Positions 1 through 6,632 of a stretch of DNA of 14,539 bases are shown piece by piece; within the stretch, counting starts at the first letter, position 1; every line of letters begins with the position of its first letter. The notes beneath the pieces were generated by a model, which was not told where the DNA came from, did not search any database, and saw nothing but the letters and a program-made list of their open reading frames with translations. The stretch is from NCBI GenBank assembly GCA_900545035.1, contig UQXM01000030.1, forward strand, positions 1 through 14,539. Reading direction: 5' to 3'. A program made the position numbers and the translations under genes. This DNA comes from an uncultured Fusobacterium sp. (GTDB taxonomy: Bacteria > Fusobacteriota > Fusobacteriia > Fusobacteriales > Fusobacteriaceae).

Positions 1-172
1 TATTTTCAGCTTTTTATCGGATTGTCGGGCTCGATGTTTTTTATCACCCTTTTTTCACTTTATTTTTTATTCGAACTGATAATTTTTTATTTATTTGTAC
101 TCTATATTTTATCATAAAAAGCGATTCTCTTGCTAATTTTTTTTGAAAATCTGTAAAATTAAATTTCATTTC
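1..172. other. Left-edge region with no confident gene
   Basis: No gene is supported here. The plus strand is T-rich and two frames are open from the edge; one ends with a stop at 115-117 and would encode a hydrophobic tail, but T-rich DNA gives this by chance. A small GC-rich patch at 18-36, with a weak 4-bp dyad (ATCG/CGAT) followed by GTTTTTT, could be a weak plus-strand terminator. The minus strand carries an ATGATAAAAT-like motif (107-116) that could be a -10 box for a gene lying beyond the left edge. Neither can be resolved without flanking sequence. Confidence 0.3.
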
Positions 173-202
173 TTGCATTAAAGATAGATTTAAGGTTATA
201 CT
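173..202 (+). promoter_or_regulatory. Promoter for the lipoprotein/alr transcript
   Basis: TTGCAT (173-178), an 18-nt spacer and TATACT (197-202) form a good sigma-70 type promoter, with the start of transcription expected near 209. It precedes the lipoprotein ATG at 236 by a short leader. No second promoter is evident before alr, so the two genes probably share it. Confidence 0.6.
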
Positions 203-235
203 ATGGTATAGAAATTTGATTTTTGGGGGCATTTC

Positions 236-415
236 ATGAAAAAAATAATTTTATTTTTTATTTTAATAACTGCTTTAGCATTTTCAGGCTGTACAAGAAC
301 AACTCCGAGAGCAGGTGCAGGAATAGGTATGGGAGTGGGACTTGATTTTTCAAGAAAAGTTCCTGTAAAACCATACATAACAGGAGGCATAGGAGCAGGT
401 TTCAGATTTTTTTAA
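236..415 (+). CDS. Small glycine-rich lipoprotein (hypothetical)
   Basis: This encodes a 59-residue protein whose function I do not recognise. It begins with two lysines and a hydrophobic stretch (about residues 4-17), then a lipobox-like F-S-G-C with Cys19, so it is probably a type II signal peptide that is lipidated at Cys19. The mature part is only about 41 residues, rich in glycine (AGAGIGMGVGLDF and TGGIGAGFRF) and ends in Phe-Arg-Phe-Phe. The alternating Gly/hydrophobic pattern ending in an aromatic residue resembles outer-membrane beta-strand or glycine-zipper lipoproteins. The start ATG has a G-run ribosome-binding site (225-229, 6 nt spacing) and a promoter at 173-202. The stop codon is 21 bp before the alr start, so co-transcription is likely. 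Coding status rests on the signal peptide, lipobox and RBS together. Confidence 0.75.
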   Translation: MKKIILFFILITALAFSGCTRTTPRAGAGIGMGVGLDFSRKVPVKPYITGGIGAGFRFF

Positions 416-436
416 TATATTCAGGGAGATTTGGTT

Positions 437-1501
437 ATGACAATACATTCAACAAAAATTATGGTTTCTGAAAAAAATCTTATACACAATATGGATTATC
501 TTTCTTCAAATTTTGGAAAAAAAATTTGGGCAGTAGTAAAATCCAATGCTTATGGGCATGATATAAATCTTGTTACAAAAACTCTTCACAAATATGGATA
601 CAAAGAGTTTGCTGTTGCCCGTCTGACAGAGGCTGAAAAAATTATTTCAGACAAAAATCTTGCTGACAGCAGAATTTTAATTTTTGAAAGTATAGGACAT
701 AATTCTTTGGAAATTATAAAAAATAATCCTGCTTTTTTGATGACTGCAAATACTTTTGCAGAGCTTGAAGAGGCTTTGAATTTTGGTATTCCAAGTGAAA
801 AAATACAGATTAAAATAGACTTTGGTTTTGGAAGAAACGGAATTGAAATAAAAGATATTAAAAAATTAAAAGAATATATTGAGAAAAATAATCTGTATTT
901 TTCTGGTATTTATTCTCATCTTTTTTCTGTAAATTATGAAGAAGGACTTGAAATTATTCAAAATTTTAAAAAAATTATCTCTCTTCTTGGAAAAGAAAGA
1001 TTTGAGAATATTCATCTGCAAAACAGTGCAGCGGTGGAAAATTTCGGTTCTCTTGATTTTACTACTCATATAAGAACAGGTATGCTTATTTACGGACTTC
1101 AGGAAGAGGGATTTTTTGACAAAAATCTGAAACAAGTATTCTCTCTTGAAAGTGAAGTGGCAGGAATAAGAAATCTGAAAAATTCCTCTTATCTTGCATA
1201 TAATCTGAAATCAGATATAGGAGCAGGAGATTGCAGATACACTGCTAAAATAAAAATAGGTTATGGGGACGGACTTTTAAAATTAAATGAAAAGACAAAG
1301 TGTCTGATAAATAATAAGGAGTTTCCTATCACTCTTATTACAATGGACAATACTTTTATTGAAGTTGACAGCAGTATAAAAGAGGGGGATAAAGTTATTT
1401 TCTATCCAAATCCTTCTCTTATAAATATAACATTGAATATGGCTGTTTATGAACTTCTTACAATATTAAGTCCAAGAATACCGAGAATACTTACTGATTA
1501 A
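437..1501 (+). CDS. alr: Alanine racemase (PLP-dependent)
   Basis: This 354-residue protein interconverts L- and D-alanine, supplying D-Ala for peptidoglycan in the cytoplasm. The N-terminal TIM-barrel holds the PLP lysine motif VVKSNAYGH (Lys35). Later come HLQNSAAVENF (about 193-203) and RTGMLIYG (213-220). The C-terminal domain has IGYGDG with the second catalytic base Tyr276, a MDN motif (303-305) and the family's closing pattern SPRIPRIL. Length is slightly below the usual 360-390. The residue after YGH is Asp rather than the usual Gly. I chose ATG 437 over the in-frame TTG at 431: the AGGGAG Shine-Dalgarno (423-428) sits 8 nt from the ATG but only 2 nt from the TTG. It follows the lipoprotein gene closely and precedes the Nudix gene by 56 bp. 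A related amino-acid racemase of the same fold cannot be excluded. Confidence 0.92.
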   Translation: MTIHSTKIMVSEKNLIHNMDYLSSNFGKKIWAVVKSNAYGHDINLVTKTLHKYGYKEFAVARLTEAEKIISDKNLADSRILIFESIGHNSLEIIKNNPAFLMTANTFAELEEALNFGIPSEKIQIKIDFGFGRNGIEIKDIKKLKEYIEKNNLYFSGIYSHLFSVNYEEGLEIIQNFKKIISLLGKERFENIHLQNSAAVENFGSLDFTTHIRTGMLIYGLQEEGFFDKNLKQVFSLESEVAGIRNLKNSSYLAYNLKSDIGAGDCRYTAKIKIGYGDGLLKLNEKTKCLINNKEFPITLITMDNTFIEVDSSIKEGDKVIFYPNPSLINITLNMAVYELLTILSPRIPRILTD

Positions 1502-1557
1502 AAATTTAAAAAAGGATTATTCCCACAGATGTTTGCATAAATTTTTGAGGTAAAAAT

Positions 1558-2124
1558 ATGGAAAATTTAAAAAAAGAGATTGAAAAATATATCCCTTTCA
1601 ATGAGCAGGAGGAAAAAGACAGAGAACTTATCCTAGAAATCTTTGAAAGTGAAAAAGATATTTTAACAAGAGAGAATAAAAAATGTCATTTTACTGTATC
1701 AGCTTGGATAGTAAGTCCTGACAGGAAAAAAGTGTTGATGTGCTATCACAATATATACAACTCTTGGGCATGGCTCGGAGGTCATGCTGACGGAGATGCA
1801 GATTTAAAAAAAGTTATACTGAAAGAGATTGAAGAGGAAAGCGGCATACGAGATATTAAATTTTTATCAGAAGATATTTTTTCTTTAGAAATTCTCACAG
1901 TAAACGGACACATAAAAAAAGGGAAATATGTATCCTCACATCTTCATTTAAATATTACATATCTATTGGAAGCAGGCACAAATTTAAAACTTTCTGTAAA
2001 ACCTGATGAAAACAGCGGCTTAGATTGGATAAATACAGAAGATATTTCAGTAAAATCAACAGAAAAATGGTTTGTTGATAATATTTATTCTAAGCTCACA
2101 GAAAAAGTAAAAAAATATTATTAA
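1558..2124 (+). CDS. Nudix hydrolase
   Basis: This is a 188-residue Nudix-fold protein, probably hydrolysing a nucleoside-diphosphate-linked compound; the substrate is unknown. The Nudix box lies at about residues 75-97 (G-H-A-D-G-D ... K-E-I-E-E-E-S-G-I). The metal-binding Glu residues of the REUXEE core are present (Glu90, Glu93, Glu94), but Arg is replaced by Lys89 and the first Glu of the signature by Ala81. The GGHADGD form, as far as I recall, is common in one Firmicutes/Fusobacteria subfamily, so the departure may be a family trait. The ribosome-binding site is GAGGT, about 5 nt before ATG 1558. It lies 56 bp behind alr on the same strand with no visible terminator between, so a shared transcript is plausible. 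Confidence 0.88.
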   Translation: MENLKKEIEKYIPFNEQEEKDRELILEIFESEKDILTRENKKCHFTVSAWIVSPDRKKVLMCYHNIYNSWAWLGGHADGDADLKKVILKEIEEESGIRDIKFLSEDIFSLEILTVNGHIKKGKYVSSHLHLNITYLLEAGTNLKLSVKPDENSGLDWINTEDISVKSTEKWFVDNIYSKLTEKVKKYY

Positions 2125-2130
2125 TAAAAG

Positions 2131-2162
2131 AGGCTGCTGCAATTATAAATTTGCGGCAGCCT
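2131..2162. terminator. Hairpin between convergent Nudix and copZ-like genes
   Basis: A 12-bp stem pairs 2131-2142 with 2151-2162 (AGGCTGCTGCAA / TTGCGGCAGCCT, one G-U pair) around an 8-nt loop. On the minus strand it is followed by CTTTTATT, so it fits best as the terminator of the copper-chaperone gene. On the plus strand only a short T stretch follows. It probably insulates the two convergent genes. Confidence 0.8.
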
Positions 2163-2176
2163 TAAAAAATTCAGAA

Positions 2177-2386
2177 CTATTTAATATCAGTTACTTCATA
2201 TCCCTCTTCTGAAATAATATTTTTGAAAACTTCATCAGCTATTTCTTTGCTCATAGATACTTCAGCAGTTTTATTTTGAAGGTCAACTGCTACATCTGTA
2301 ACCCCTTCGATACCTTTAAGAGCTTTTTCCACATGCATAGAACAGTGTCCGCACATCATTCCCTCTATTGTTAATATTTTTTTCAT
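2177..2386 (-). CDS. Heavy-metal-associated (CopZ-like) copper chaperone
   Basis: This 69-residue single HMA domain carries the metal site G-M-M-C-G-H-C (Cys12, Cys15) in the first loop, the usual MxCxxC motif with Met replaced by the GMMC form. The length and ferredoxin-like beta-alpha-beta pattern fit a cytoplasmic copper chaperone that hands Cu(I) to a P-type ATPase. No CopA ATPase or CopY/CsoR regulator is present in the window, so it stands alone here. The start ATG has an excellent AGGAGG site (minus strand, 2395-2400). An extended -10 promoter lies at 2426-2434. It ends in the hairpin at 2131-2162. A mercury or zinc carrier of the same fold is less likely but possible. Confidence 0.88.
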   Translation of the reverse strand: MKKILTIEGMMCGHCSMHVEKALKGIEGVTDVAVDLQNKTAEVSMSKEIADEVFKNIISEEGYEVTDIK

Positions 2387-2425
2387 AAATCAAAACCTCC
2401 TTGAGATTATATTTCAGATAAATAT

Positions 2426-2454
2426 ATCTTACCACAAATTTTTTAAAGATTAAA
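2426..2454 (-). promoter_or_regulatory. Extended -10 promoter for the copZ-like gene
   Basis: On the minus strand TGG-TAAGAT (2426-2434) is an extended -10 element; the -35 position (TTTAAT, 2449-2454, 17-nt spacer) is weak. The spacer overlaps one copy of the 13-bp direct repeat CCACAAATTTTTT. Confidence 0.5.
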
Positions 2455-2511
2455 GAAATATTGAAATTAAACATTTTCATGAAAAAAAATAAAAATTTCC
2501 ACAAATTTTTT
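2432..2511 (+). repeat. 13-bp direct repeat in divergent promoter region
   Basis: CCACAAATTTTTT occurs at 2432-2444 and again at 2499-2511, 67 bp apart start to start. The first copy abuts the -10 box of the copZ-like gene. The second lies 10 bp upstream of the -35 of the regulator gene. A shared operator is possible; low-complexity sequence makes chance a real alternative. Confidence 0.4.
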
Positions 2512-2520
2512 CATTAAAAC

Positions 2521-2549
2521 TAGACAAAATATAGAATAAATTGTATGAT
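2521..2549 (+). promoter_or_regulatory. Promoter for the PAS-HTH regulator gene
   Basis: TAGACA (2521-2526), a 17-nt spacer and TATGAT (2544-2549) give a near-consensus sigma-70 promoter (5/6 at each box), with a short leader to the GGAGG site before ATG 2583. Confidence 0.7.
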
Positions 2550-2582
2550 ATAGAGTAGATATTTTTTGTAGGAGGAAAATAT

Positions 2583-3221
2583 ATGAATGGAAAAGAAATA
2601 CTTAACTTTTTAATGAGTCTGGGAGAAGGTATATCTGCTATGTTTGGTCCTGACTGTGAAGTTATTATTCATGATTTAAAAAATAAAGGGATTGTTACAG
2701 CTATATATAATGGGCATGTTACAGGAAGAAGAAAGGGGGACAGGCTGAATCTTCTGGGAATATATAAAATGGAAGAAGCAATAGAAGGGCGTGATTTCTA
2801 CAATTGTCTTTGCAGAACAGCAGAGGGAAGACTTATAAAATCAACAACAGTTCACTTTAAAGATAAAAATTATCACTATGCTTTTGGTATAAATTACGAT
2901 TTTACAAAATTATCCCTTGCAGAAAGTGTGCTTAGTAATCTTGTAAGAACAGGAAATAATGTAGAAACTTTAATAAATACAAATGCTTCAGAAAAAATTG
3001 TAGATGATATCTTCCTTGAGGGAGTAAAACTTGTGGGAAAACCTATTGCTCTTATGAATAAAGAAGACAGAATGAACCTTGTCAGATATCTTAGAGATAA
3101 CGGAGGATTTTCTTTAAAAAAAGGAATCCAGAATGTGGCAAAAAAAATGCATGTATCAAGATACACAATTTACAACTATCTGAAAGCTTTCGAGGAAGAA
3201 GAACAACAGAACAAAATATAA
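2583..3221 (+). CDS. YheO/DauR-type PAS-HTH transcriptional regulator
   Basis: This is a 212-residue DNA-binding regulator. The N-terminal YheO-like PAS domain (about residues 8-115) shows the family pattern FGPDCEVIIHDL and NGHVTGR. The C-terminal helix-turn-helix (about 158-202) shows the family's L-x-x-GGFSLKKG-x-x-x-VAKKMHVSRYTIYNYLKAF. One characterised member, DauR of Pseudomonas, represses D-arginine catabolism; others are less well known. Here it sits between alanine racemase and alanine dehydrogenase, convergent with ald by only 28 bp. A role in sensing an amino acid is therefore an attractive guess, but sequence alone does not name the ligand. It has its own promoter (2521-2549), a GGAGG ribosome-binding site and a strong terminator right at its stop codon. 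Confidence 0.88.
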   Translation: MNGKEILNFLMSLGEGISAMFGPDCEVIIHDLKNKGIVTAIYNGHVTGRRKGDRLNLLGIYKMEEAIEGRDFYNCLCRTAEGRLIKSTTVHFKDKNYHYAFGINYDFTKLSLAESVLSNLVRTGNNVETLINTNASEKIVDDIFLEGVKLVGKPIALMNKEDRMNLVRYLRDNGGFSLKKGIQNVAKKMHVSRYTIYNYLKAFEEEEQQNKI

Positions 3222-3248
3222 TGGGATTGCAATGCAATCCCATTTTTT
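3221..3248 (+). terminator. Terminator of the regulator gene
   Basis: A 23-nt near-perfect palindrome (3221-3243, ATGGGATTGCA and its complement around a central A) is followed by TTTTTT (3243-3248). It starts on the last base of the stop codon. The minus side lacks a long U-run, so it serves mainly the plus-strand gene, though it may also stop ald transcripts. Confidence 0.85.
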
Positions 3249-3249
3249 A

Positions 3250-4356
3250 TTAAAATCCGACTCCTACATAGTCAAGCCCAAGACTGTCTGCAACCTTTCT
3301 GCATGTAACTCTCTGATTCATAATATTTATTCCTCGGATAAGTTCGGGATATGTTCCGCAGGCATCTCTCAATCCCATATTTGCAATGGCTCTTGCATAT
3401 TTTAAAGTAGCATTTTCAAGAGCAACTGTAGCTGTAATAGGATACGCTCCCGGCATATTTCCAACACAATAATGAAGAACACCGTTTACTATATATGTAG
3501 GTTTTTCGTGAGAAGTAACTTTTGATGTTTCAAAACATCCTCCCTGATCAATGGCCACATCTACAATAACGCTTCCTTTCTGCATATTTTTAATATATTT
3601 TTTCGTTACAAGACACGGAGTTTTTCCTCCGGGAATAAGAACTGTTCCGATTAAAAGATCAGCCATTTCAACAGCTTTTTCTATATTTCTGGGAGTTGAA
3701 TAAAGTGTTGTAACCTGACTTCTGTAATTGTCGTCAAGATATCTTAATTTATTTACATCAATATCAATGGCAATAACTTCTGCTCCAAGTCCCACAGCTG
3801 CCTTTATTGCACTTTGCCCTGCAACACCTGCTCCAAGAACAACAACTTTTCCTCTATCCACTCCCGGAACTCCTCCCAAAACAATACCTTTTCCTCCGGT
3901 ATTTTTCTGCAGATAAAAACTTCCCACTTGAACAGCCATTCTTCCCGCAACTTCTGACATAGGCGTCAGAAGAGGAATAGATCCGTCATCAAGAACAATT
4001 GTTTCATAGGCAATGCAAGTAGCTCCCGATTTTATAAGTTCCTCCGTTGTTTCTCTGTCTGCTGCCAGATGCAGATATGAATATAAAATATGATGAGGCT
4101 TAATATTTTTTATCTCCTCTTTTTGAAATTTTTCTACTTTTATAATAAGTTCGGCTTTTTCAAAAACCTCTTCAGCAGTGTCAACCATTACAGCTCCGCC
4201 GGAAATATAGTCCTCGTCCAAAACTCCCGCTCCCAGTCCTGCTCCTTTTTGAACATACACTTCATTTCCGTCTAGAACAAGCTGTCCAACTCCCGCTGCT
4301 GTCATTCCCACTCTGTTTTCATTATTCCTTATCTCTTTTGGAATACCAATTTTCAT
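3250..4356 (-). CDS. ald: Alanine dehydrogenase
   Basis: This 368-residue protein catalyses NAD-dependent L-alanine = pyruvate + ammonia, linking alanine to fermentation and nitrogen supply. Recognisable features are the N-terminal GIPKEIRNNENRV with Arg15, YLHLAAD with catalytic His96, LLTPMSEVAGRMA (129-141), GGVPGV (161-166), the Rossmann motif GAGVAG (175-180), and VDVAIDQGG with catalytic Asp270. Length equals typical Ald. The unusual point is residues 73-78, KVEKFQ: the family's KVKEP puts the substrate lysine at position 75, and here position 75 is Glu with Lys shifted to 76. The nucleotides read this way unambiguously. The start ATG has a GGAGGG site and a strong promoter (4395-4423). 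It is divergent from the aminopeptidase gene and convergent with the PAS-HTH regulator. Confidence 0.93.
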   Translation of the reverse strand: MKIGIPKEIRNNENRVGMTAAGVGQLVLDGNEVYVQKGAGLGAGVLDEDYISGGAVMVDTAEEVFEKAELIIKVEKFQKEEIKNIKPHHILYSYLHLAADRETTEELIKSGATCIAYETIVLDDGSIPLLTPMSEVAGRMAVQVGSFYLQKNTGGKGIVLGGVPGVDRGKVVVLGAGVAGQSAIKAAVGLGAEVIAIDIDVNKLRYLDDNYRSQVTTLYSTPRNIEKAVEMADLLIGTVLIPGGKTPCLVTKKYIKNMQKGSVIVDVAIDQGGCFETSKVTSHEKPTYIVNGVLHYCVGNMPGAYPITATVALENATLKYARAIANMGLRDACGTYPELIRGINIMNQRVTCRKVADSLGLDYVGVGF

Positions 4357-4394
4357 ATGATCCCTCCAAAGCTGTATGTTTTTTCTTAATTATA

Positions 4395-4423
4395 ATTATA
4401 TATAATTTTTTTAAAATAGGCAA
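4395..4423 (-). promoter_or_regulatory. Promoter for ald
   Basis: On the minus strand TTGCCT (4418-4423), a 17-nt spacer and a perfect TATAAT (4395-4400) precede ald by about 38 bp. The spacer is almost all A/T. This is one of the strongest promoters in the window. Confidence 0.75.
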
Positions 4424-4451
4424 ATTTTAAGAAAAATCTTTCAGAAAATAT

Positions 4452-4478
4452 TTGACTTTCTCATGCTTTTGTAATAAT
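4452..4478 (+). promoter_or_regulatory. Candidate promoter for the aminopeptidase gene
   Basis: TTGACT (4452-4457) is followed by AATAAT (4473-4478) at a short 15-nt spacing; TAATCT at 17 nt is a poorer alternative. The -35 is good, the -10 choice uncertain. Confidence 0.45.
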
Positions 4479-4520
4479 CTTAAATCATAAAATAAAAACA
4501 GGCAAAAAGGGGGCAGAAAA

Positions 4521-5921
4521 ATGTTTGCAAAAGAAACTTACATTAAAAGAAGAGAGATTTTGAAAAAAAGAGTGGGAAACGGAATAATTTTAATCTGTGG
4601 AAATGATTTATCCCCAATGGATTGTACAGATAATGCTTATCCTTTTGTTCAAGATTCCACTTTTCTTTATTATTTCGGACTGAAAAGAGAAAATCTTTTC
4701 GGAGTTATAGATGTGGATAACAATACAGATTATATTTTTGGAAAAGAACTGACTATGGACGAAATAGTCTGGATGGGACCTCAGGTTACACTGAAAGAGC
4801 AGTGTGAAACTGTGGGAATTTTAAATCTGAAAAATTCTGATACACTTGGAGGATTTTTAAAAAAAGCAAAAGAGGAAAAAAGAGAAATTCATTTTATTCC
4901 TCAATACAGACATAGTCTTATGATATTAATTTCAGAATGGCTGAATATTCCTGTAAAAGATATAAATAATTTTGTTTCAGAAAAACTTTCTTTTGCTGTG
5001 GCGGACCAGAGAAATATAAAAACTGCCGAAGAGATTGAGGAACTTCAAAAAGCTGTCAATGTTACAAGACAGATGCATATTTCTGCCATGAAACAAATTA
5101 AACCGGGAATGAAAGAATATGAAATTGCAGCAATTTTAGAATATGAAGCAAGAAAATTAAACTGCGGACTTTCTTTTCCTACTATATGCACAGTGAACGG
5201 GCAGACACTTCACAACCATTATTACGGAAATACACTGAAAGAGGGAGATATGCTCCTTATTGATGCAGGAGCAAGACTTGAAAACGGATATTGTGGGGAT
5301 ATGACAACAACTCACCCTGTTTCAGGAAAATTTACAGAAAAACAAAAAGATATTTATAATCTTCTTATTTCTATGTTTGACAAAGCAGAAGAACTTATAA
5401 AGCCGGGAATAACTTACATGGAAGTTCATTTAGAAGTATGCAGAGTTCTTGCACAGGGAATGATTGACAGAAAAATTTTAAAAGGCAATGCTGCGGAAGT
5501 GGTGGAAAAAGGTGTTCATGCTCTGTTTATGCCTCATGGACTTGGACATATGCTGGGACTTGATGTTCACGATATGGAAAATATAGGAGAAAAAATTGTA
5601 GGTTACAACGGAAAAGAAAAAAGTACACAGTTTGGGCTTAGCTCTTTAAGACTGGGAAGAACTCTCGAAGAGGGATTTGTATTTACTGTTGAACCGGGAA
5701 TATATTTTATTCCTGAACTTATTACAAAATGGAAGTCTGAAAATAAATTCCCTGAATATATAAATTATGAAGAGCTTGAAAAATATCTTGATTTCAGCGG
5801 AATGAGATATGAAGGAGATTATCTTGTAACAAAAGACGGAAATATAAGACTGGGGGATACTATGCCAAAATATCCCGATGAAATAGAAAAAGTAAGAGCT
5901 GAAGCTTTTACAAAAAAATAA
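4521..5921 (+). CDS. pepP: Xaa-Pro aminopeptidase (M24B family)
   Basis: This 466-residue metallopeptidase removes an N-terminal residue that precedes proline. The N-terminal half (about 1-165) matches the aminopeptidase P N-domain (DSTFLYYFGL at 45-54). The C-terminal pita-bread domain carries all five metal ligands: Asp248 in LLIDAG, Asp260 in YCGDMTTT, His343 in HGLGHMLG, Glu391 in TVEPGIYF and Glu431 in MRYEGDYLVT. The nearby His350 (LDVHD) is also typical. Length is in the normal range for PepP. No signal peptide is seen, so it is cytoplasmic. The start has a GGGGG ribosome-binding site 7 nt away. It is divergent from ald, and its stop lies 9 bp before a large palindromic element. Prolidase is the main alternative within the family, but length and N-domain favour aminopeptidase P. 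Confidence 0.9.
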   Translation: MFAKETYIKRREILKKRVGNGIILICGNDLSPMDCTDNAYPFVQDSTFLYYFGLKRENLFGVIDVDNNTDYIFGKELTMDEIVWMGPQVTLKEQCETVGILNLKNSDTLGGFLKKAKEEKREIHFIPQYRHSLMILISEWLNIPVKDINNFVSEKLSFAVADQRNIKTAEEIEELQKAVNVTRQMHISAMKQIKPGMKEYEIAAILEYEARKLNCGLSFPTICTVNGQTLHNHYYGNTLKEGDMLLIDAGARLENGYCGDMTTTHPVSGKFTEKQKDIYNLLISMFDKAEELIKPGITYMEVHLEVCRVLAQGMIDRKILKGNAAEVVEKGVHALFMPHGLGHMLGLDVHDMENIGEKIVGYNGKEKSTQFGLSSLRLGRTLEEGFVFTVEPGIYFIPELITKWKSENKFPEYINYEELEKYLDFSGMRYEGDYLVTKDGNIRLGDTMPKYPDEIEKVRAEAFTKK

Positions 5922-5930
5922 AATAAACTT

Positions 5931-6109
5931 ATAAAAAAATAAAATTCTCTGAGAAAAAATAGTTTTGTCTATATTACTTGCTTCACTAAAAATGATTGCT
6001 CTGCATTTCCATAATCATGGTTGTTTCGCTCAAACATATTATTTTTTAGCATTCAGCTCGCTGTATAAATCACGGAACTATTTTAATACTGAGAATTTTA
6101 TTTTTTTAT
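5931..6109. repeat. 179-bp palindromic element, MITE-like or bidirectional terminator
   Basis: The outer arms are a perfect 19-bp inverted repeat, 5931-5949 against 6091-6109 (ATAAAAAAATAAAATTCTC). Inside are a 9-bp pair (5956-5964 / 6076-6084, AAAATAGTT), an 8/9-bp pair (CTAAAAAT 5986-5993 / ATTTTTTAG 6041-6049) and a 6-bp pair (ATGATT 5992-5997 / AATCAT 6013-6018). The whole stretch therefore folds into one long imperfect hairpin. It occupies nearly all the gap between two convergent genes. The T-rich right arm would work as a terminator for the aminopeptidase gene. The size and terminal inverted repeats also fit a non-autonomous miniature mobile element. No target duplication is clear and no coding frame is supported. 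Confidence 0.65.
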
Positions 6110-6131
6110 TTCCCAAACATAATATTATAAG

Positions 6132-6560
6132 TTAGTATTTTTTATAAATTCCCTCTTCTCTTTTTCTCTGTGCTGTTTTGGACAGTTTGCTTCCCTCAAA
6201 AATATTTGTGAAGCCCTGCTTCTTGACAGCTTCTTTTATCGTATCAATAAAAGGGCATCTATCAGAATGATGATTATCCAAAGACATACATGATGAAAGA
6301 TGAACTGCTACTTCTTCTTTTTTAATATCACTAGTTTTTAACATTTTTCTGCTCACATTTGACATAAGAGAATTTACACTTTTTCCACAACACCCTCCGC
6401 AGTCAAAAGAAAAAAATCTTATTTCTTTATCTTTTGGATAATCTTCAAAAAAATCATCTCTGTTATAAAAAGCATTCATACACAGATAACCGCTGCATCT
6501 CTTCTTAGCCATTGCACACTGAATAACTATAACCATTTTAAAATTATTTTTTTCTGCCAT
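6132..6560 (-). CDS. CGGC-domain cysteine-rich protein
   Basis: This 142-residue cytoplasmic protein has the CGGC domain, presumed metal-binding but of unknown function. Cysteines are arranged as Cys15, Cys22 and Cys27 (CAMAKKRCSGYLC), the name-giving C-G-G-C-C-G-K at 54-60, and Cys91 and Cys102 (SSCMSLDNHHSDRCPF, with two His between). The basic tail (about 123-142) goes beyond the core. I chose the ATG at 6560 rather than the in-frame ATG at 6587: a GGAGGG site lies about 4 nt upstream of 6560, whereas 6587 has none. A promoter is visible at 6597-6625. It is divergent from the asnA leader and convergent with the aminopeptidase gene across the palindromic element. Confidence 0.8.
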   Translation of the reverse strand: MAEKNNFKMVIVIQCAMAKKRCSGYLCMNAFYNRDDFFEDYPKDKEIRFFSFDCGGCCGKSVNSLMSNVSRKMLKTSDIKKEEVAVHLSSCMSLDNHHSDRCPFIDTIKEAVKKQGFTNIFEGSKLSKTAQRKREEGIYKKY

Positions 6561-6596
6561 ACAGCCCTCCAAAAAAATTTCATTCATTATGTTTAA

Positions 6597-6625
6597 ATAT
6601 TAACACATAGATTTTAACGAAGCAA
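6597..6625 (-). promoter_or_regulatory. Promoter for the CGGC-domain gene
   Basis: On the minus strand TTGCTT (6620-6625), a 17-nt spacer and TAATAT (6597-6602) precede the gene at a suitable distance. Confidence 0.5.
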
Positions 6626-6632
6626 CTTTTTA

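Noticed and set aside
44..232. 62-residue minus-strand ORF at the left end
   Set aside because: Its start lies across the lipoprotein promoter, it has no ribosome-binding site, and its residue content (Lys/Ile-rich) is what A-rich DNA gives by chance.
431..436. TTG at 431 as start of alr
   Set aside because: The AGGGAG Shine-Dalgarno is 2 nt from the TTG but 8 nt from ATG 437, so ATG 437 is preferred.
6561..6587. ATG at 6587 as start of the CGGC-domain gene
   Set aside because: No ribosome-binding site there, while ATG 6560 has GGAGGG; the nine extra residues do not look like family sequence.
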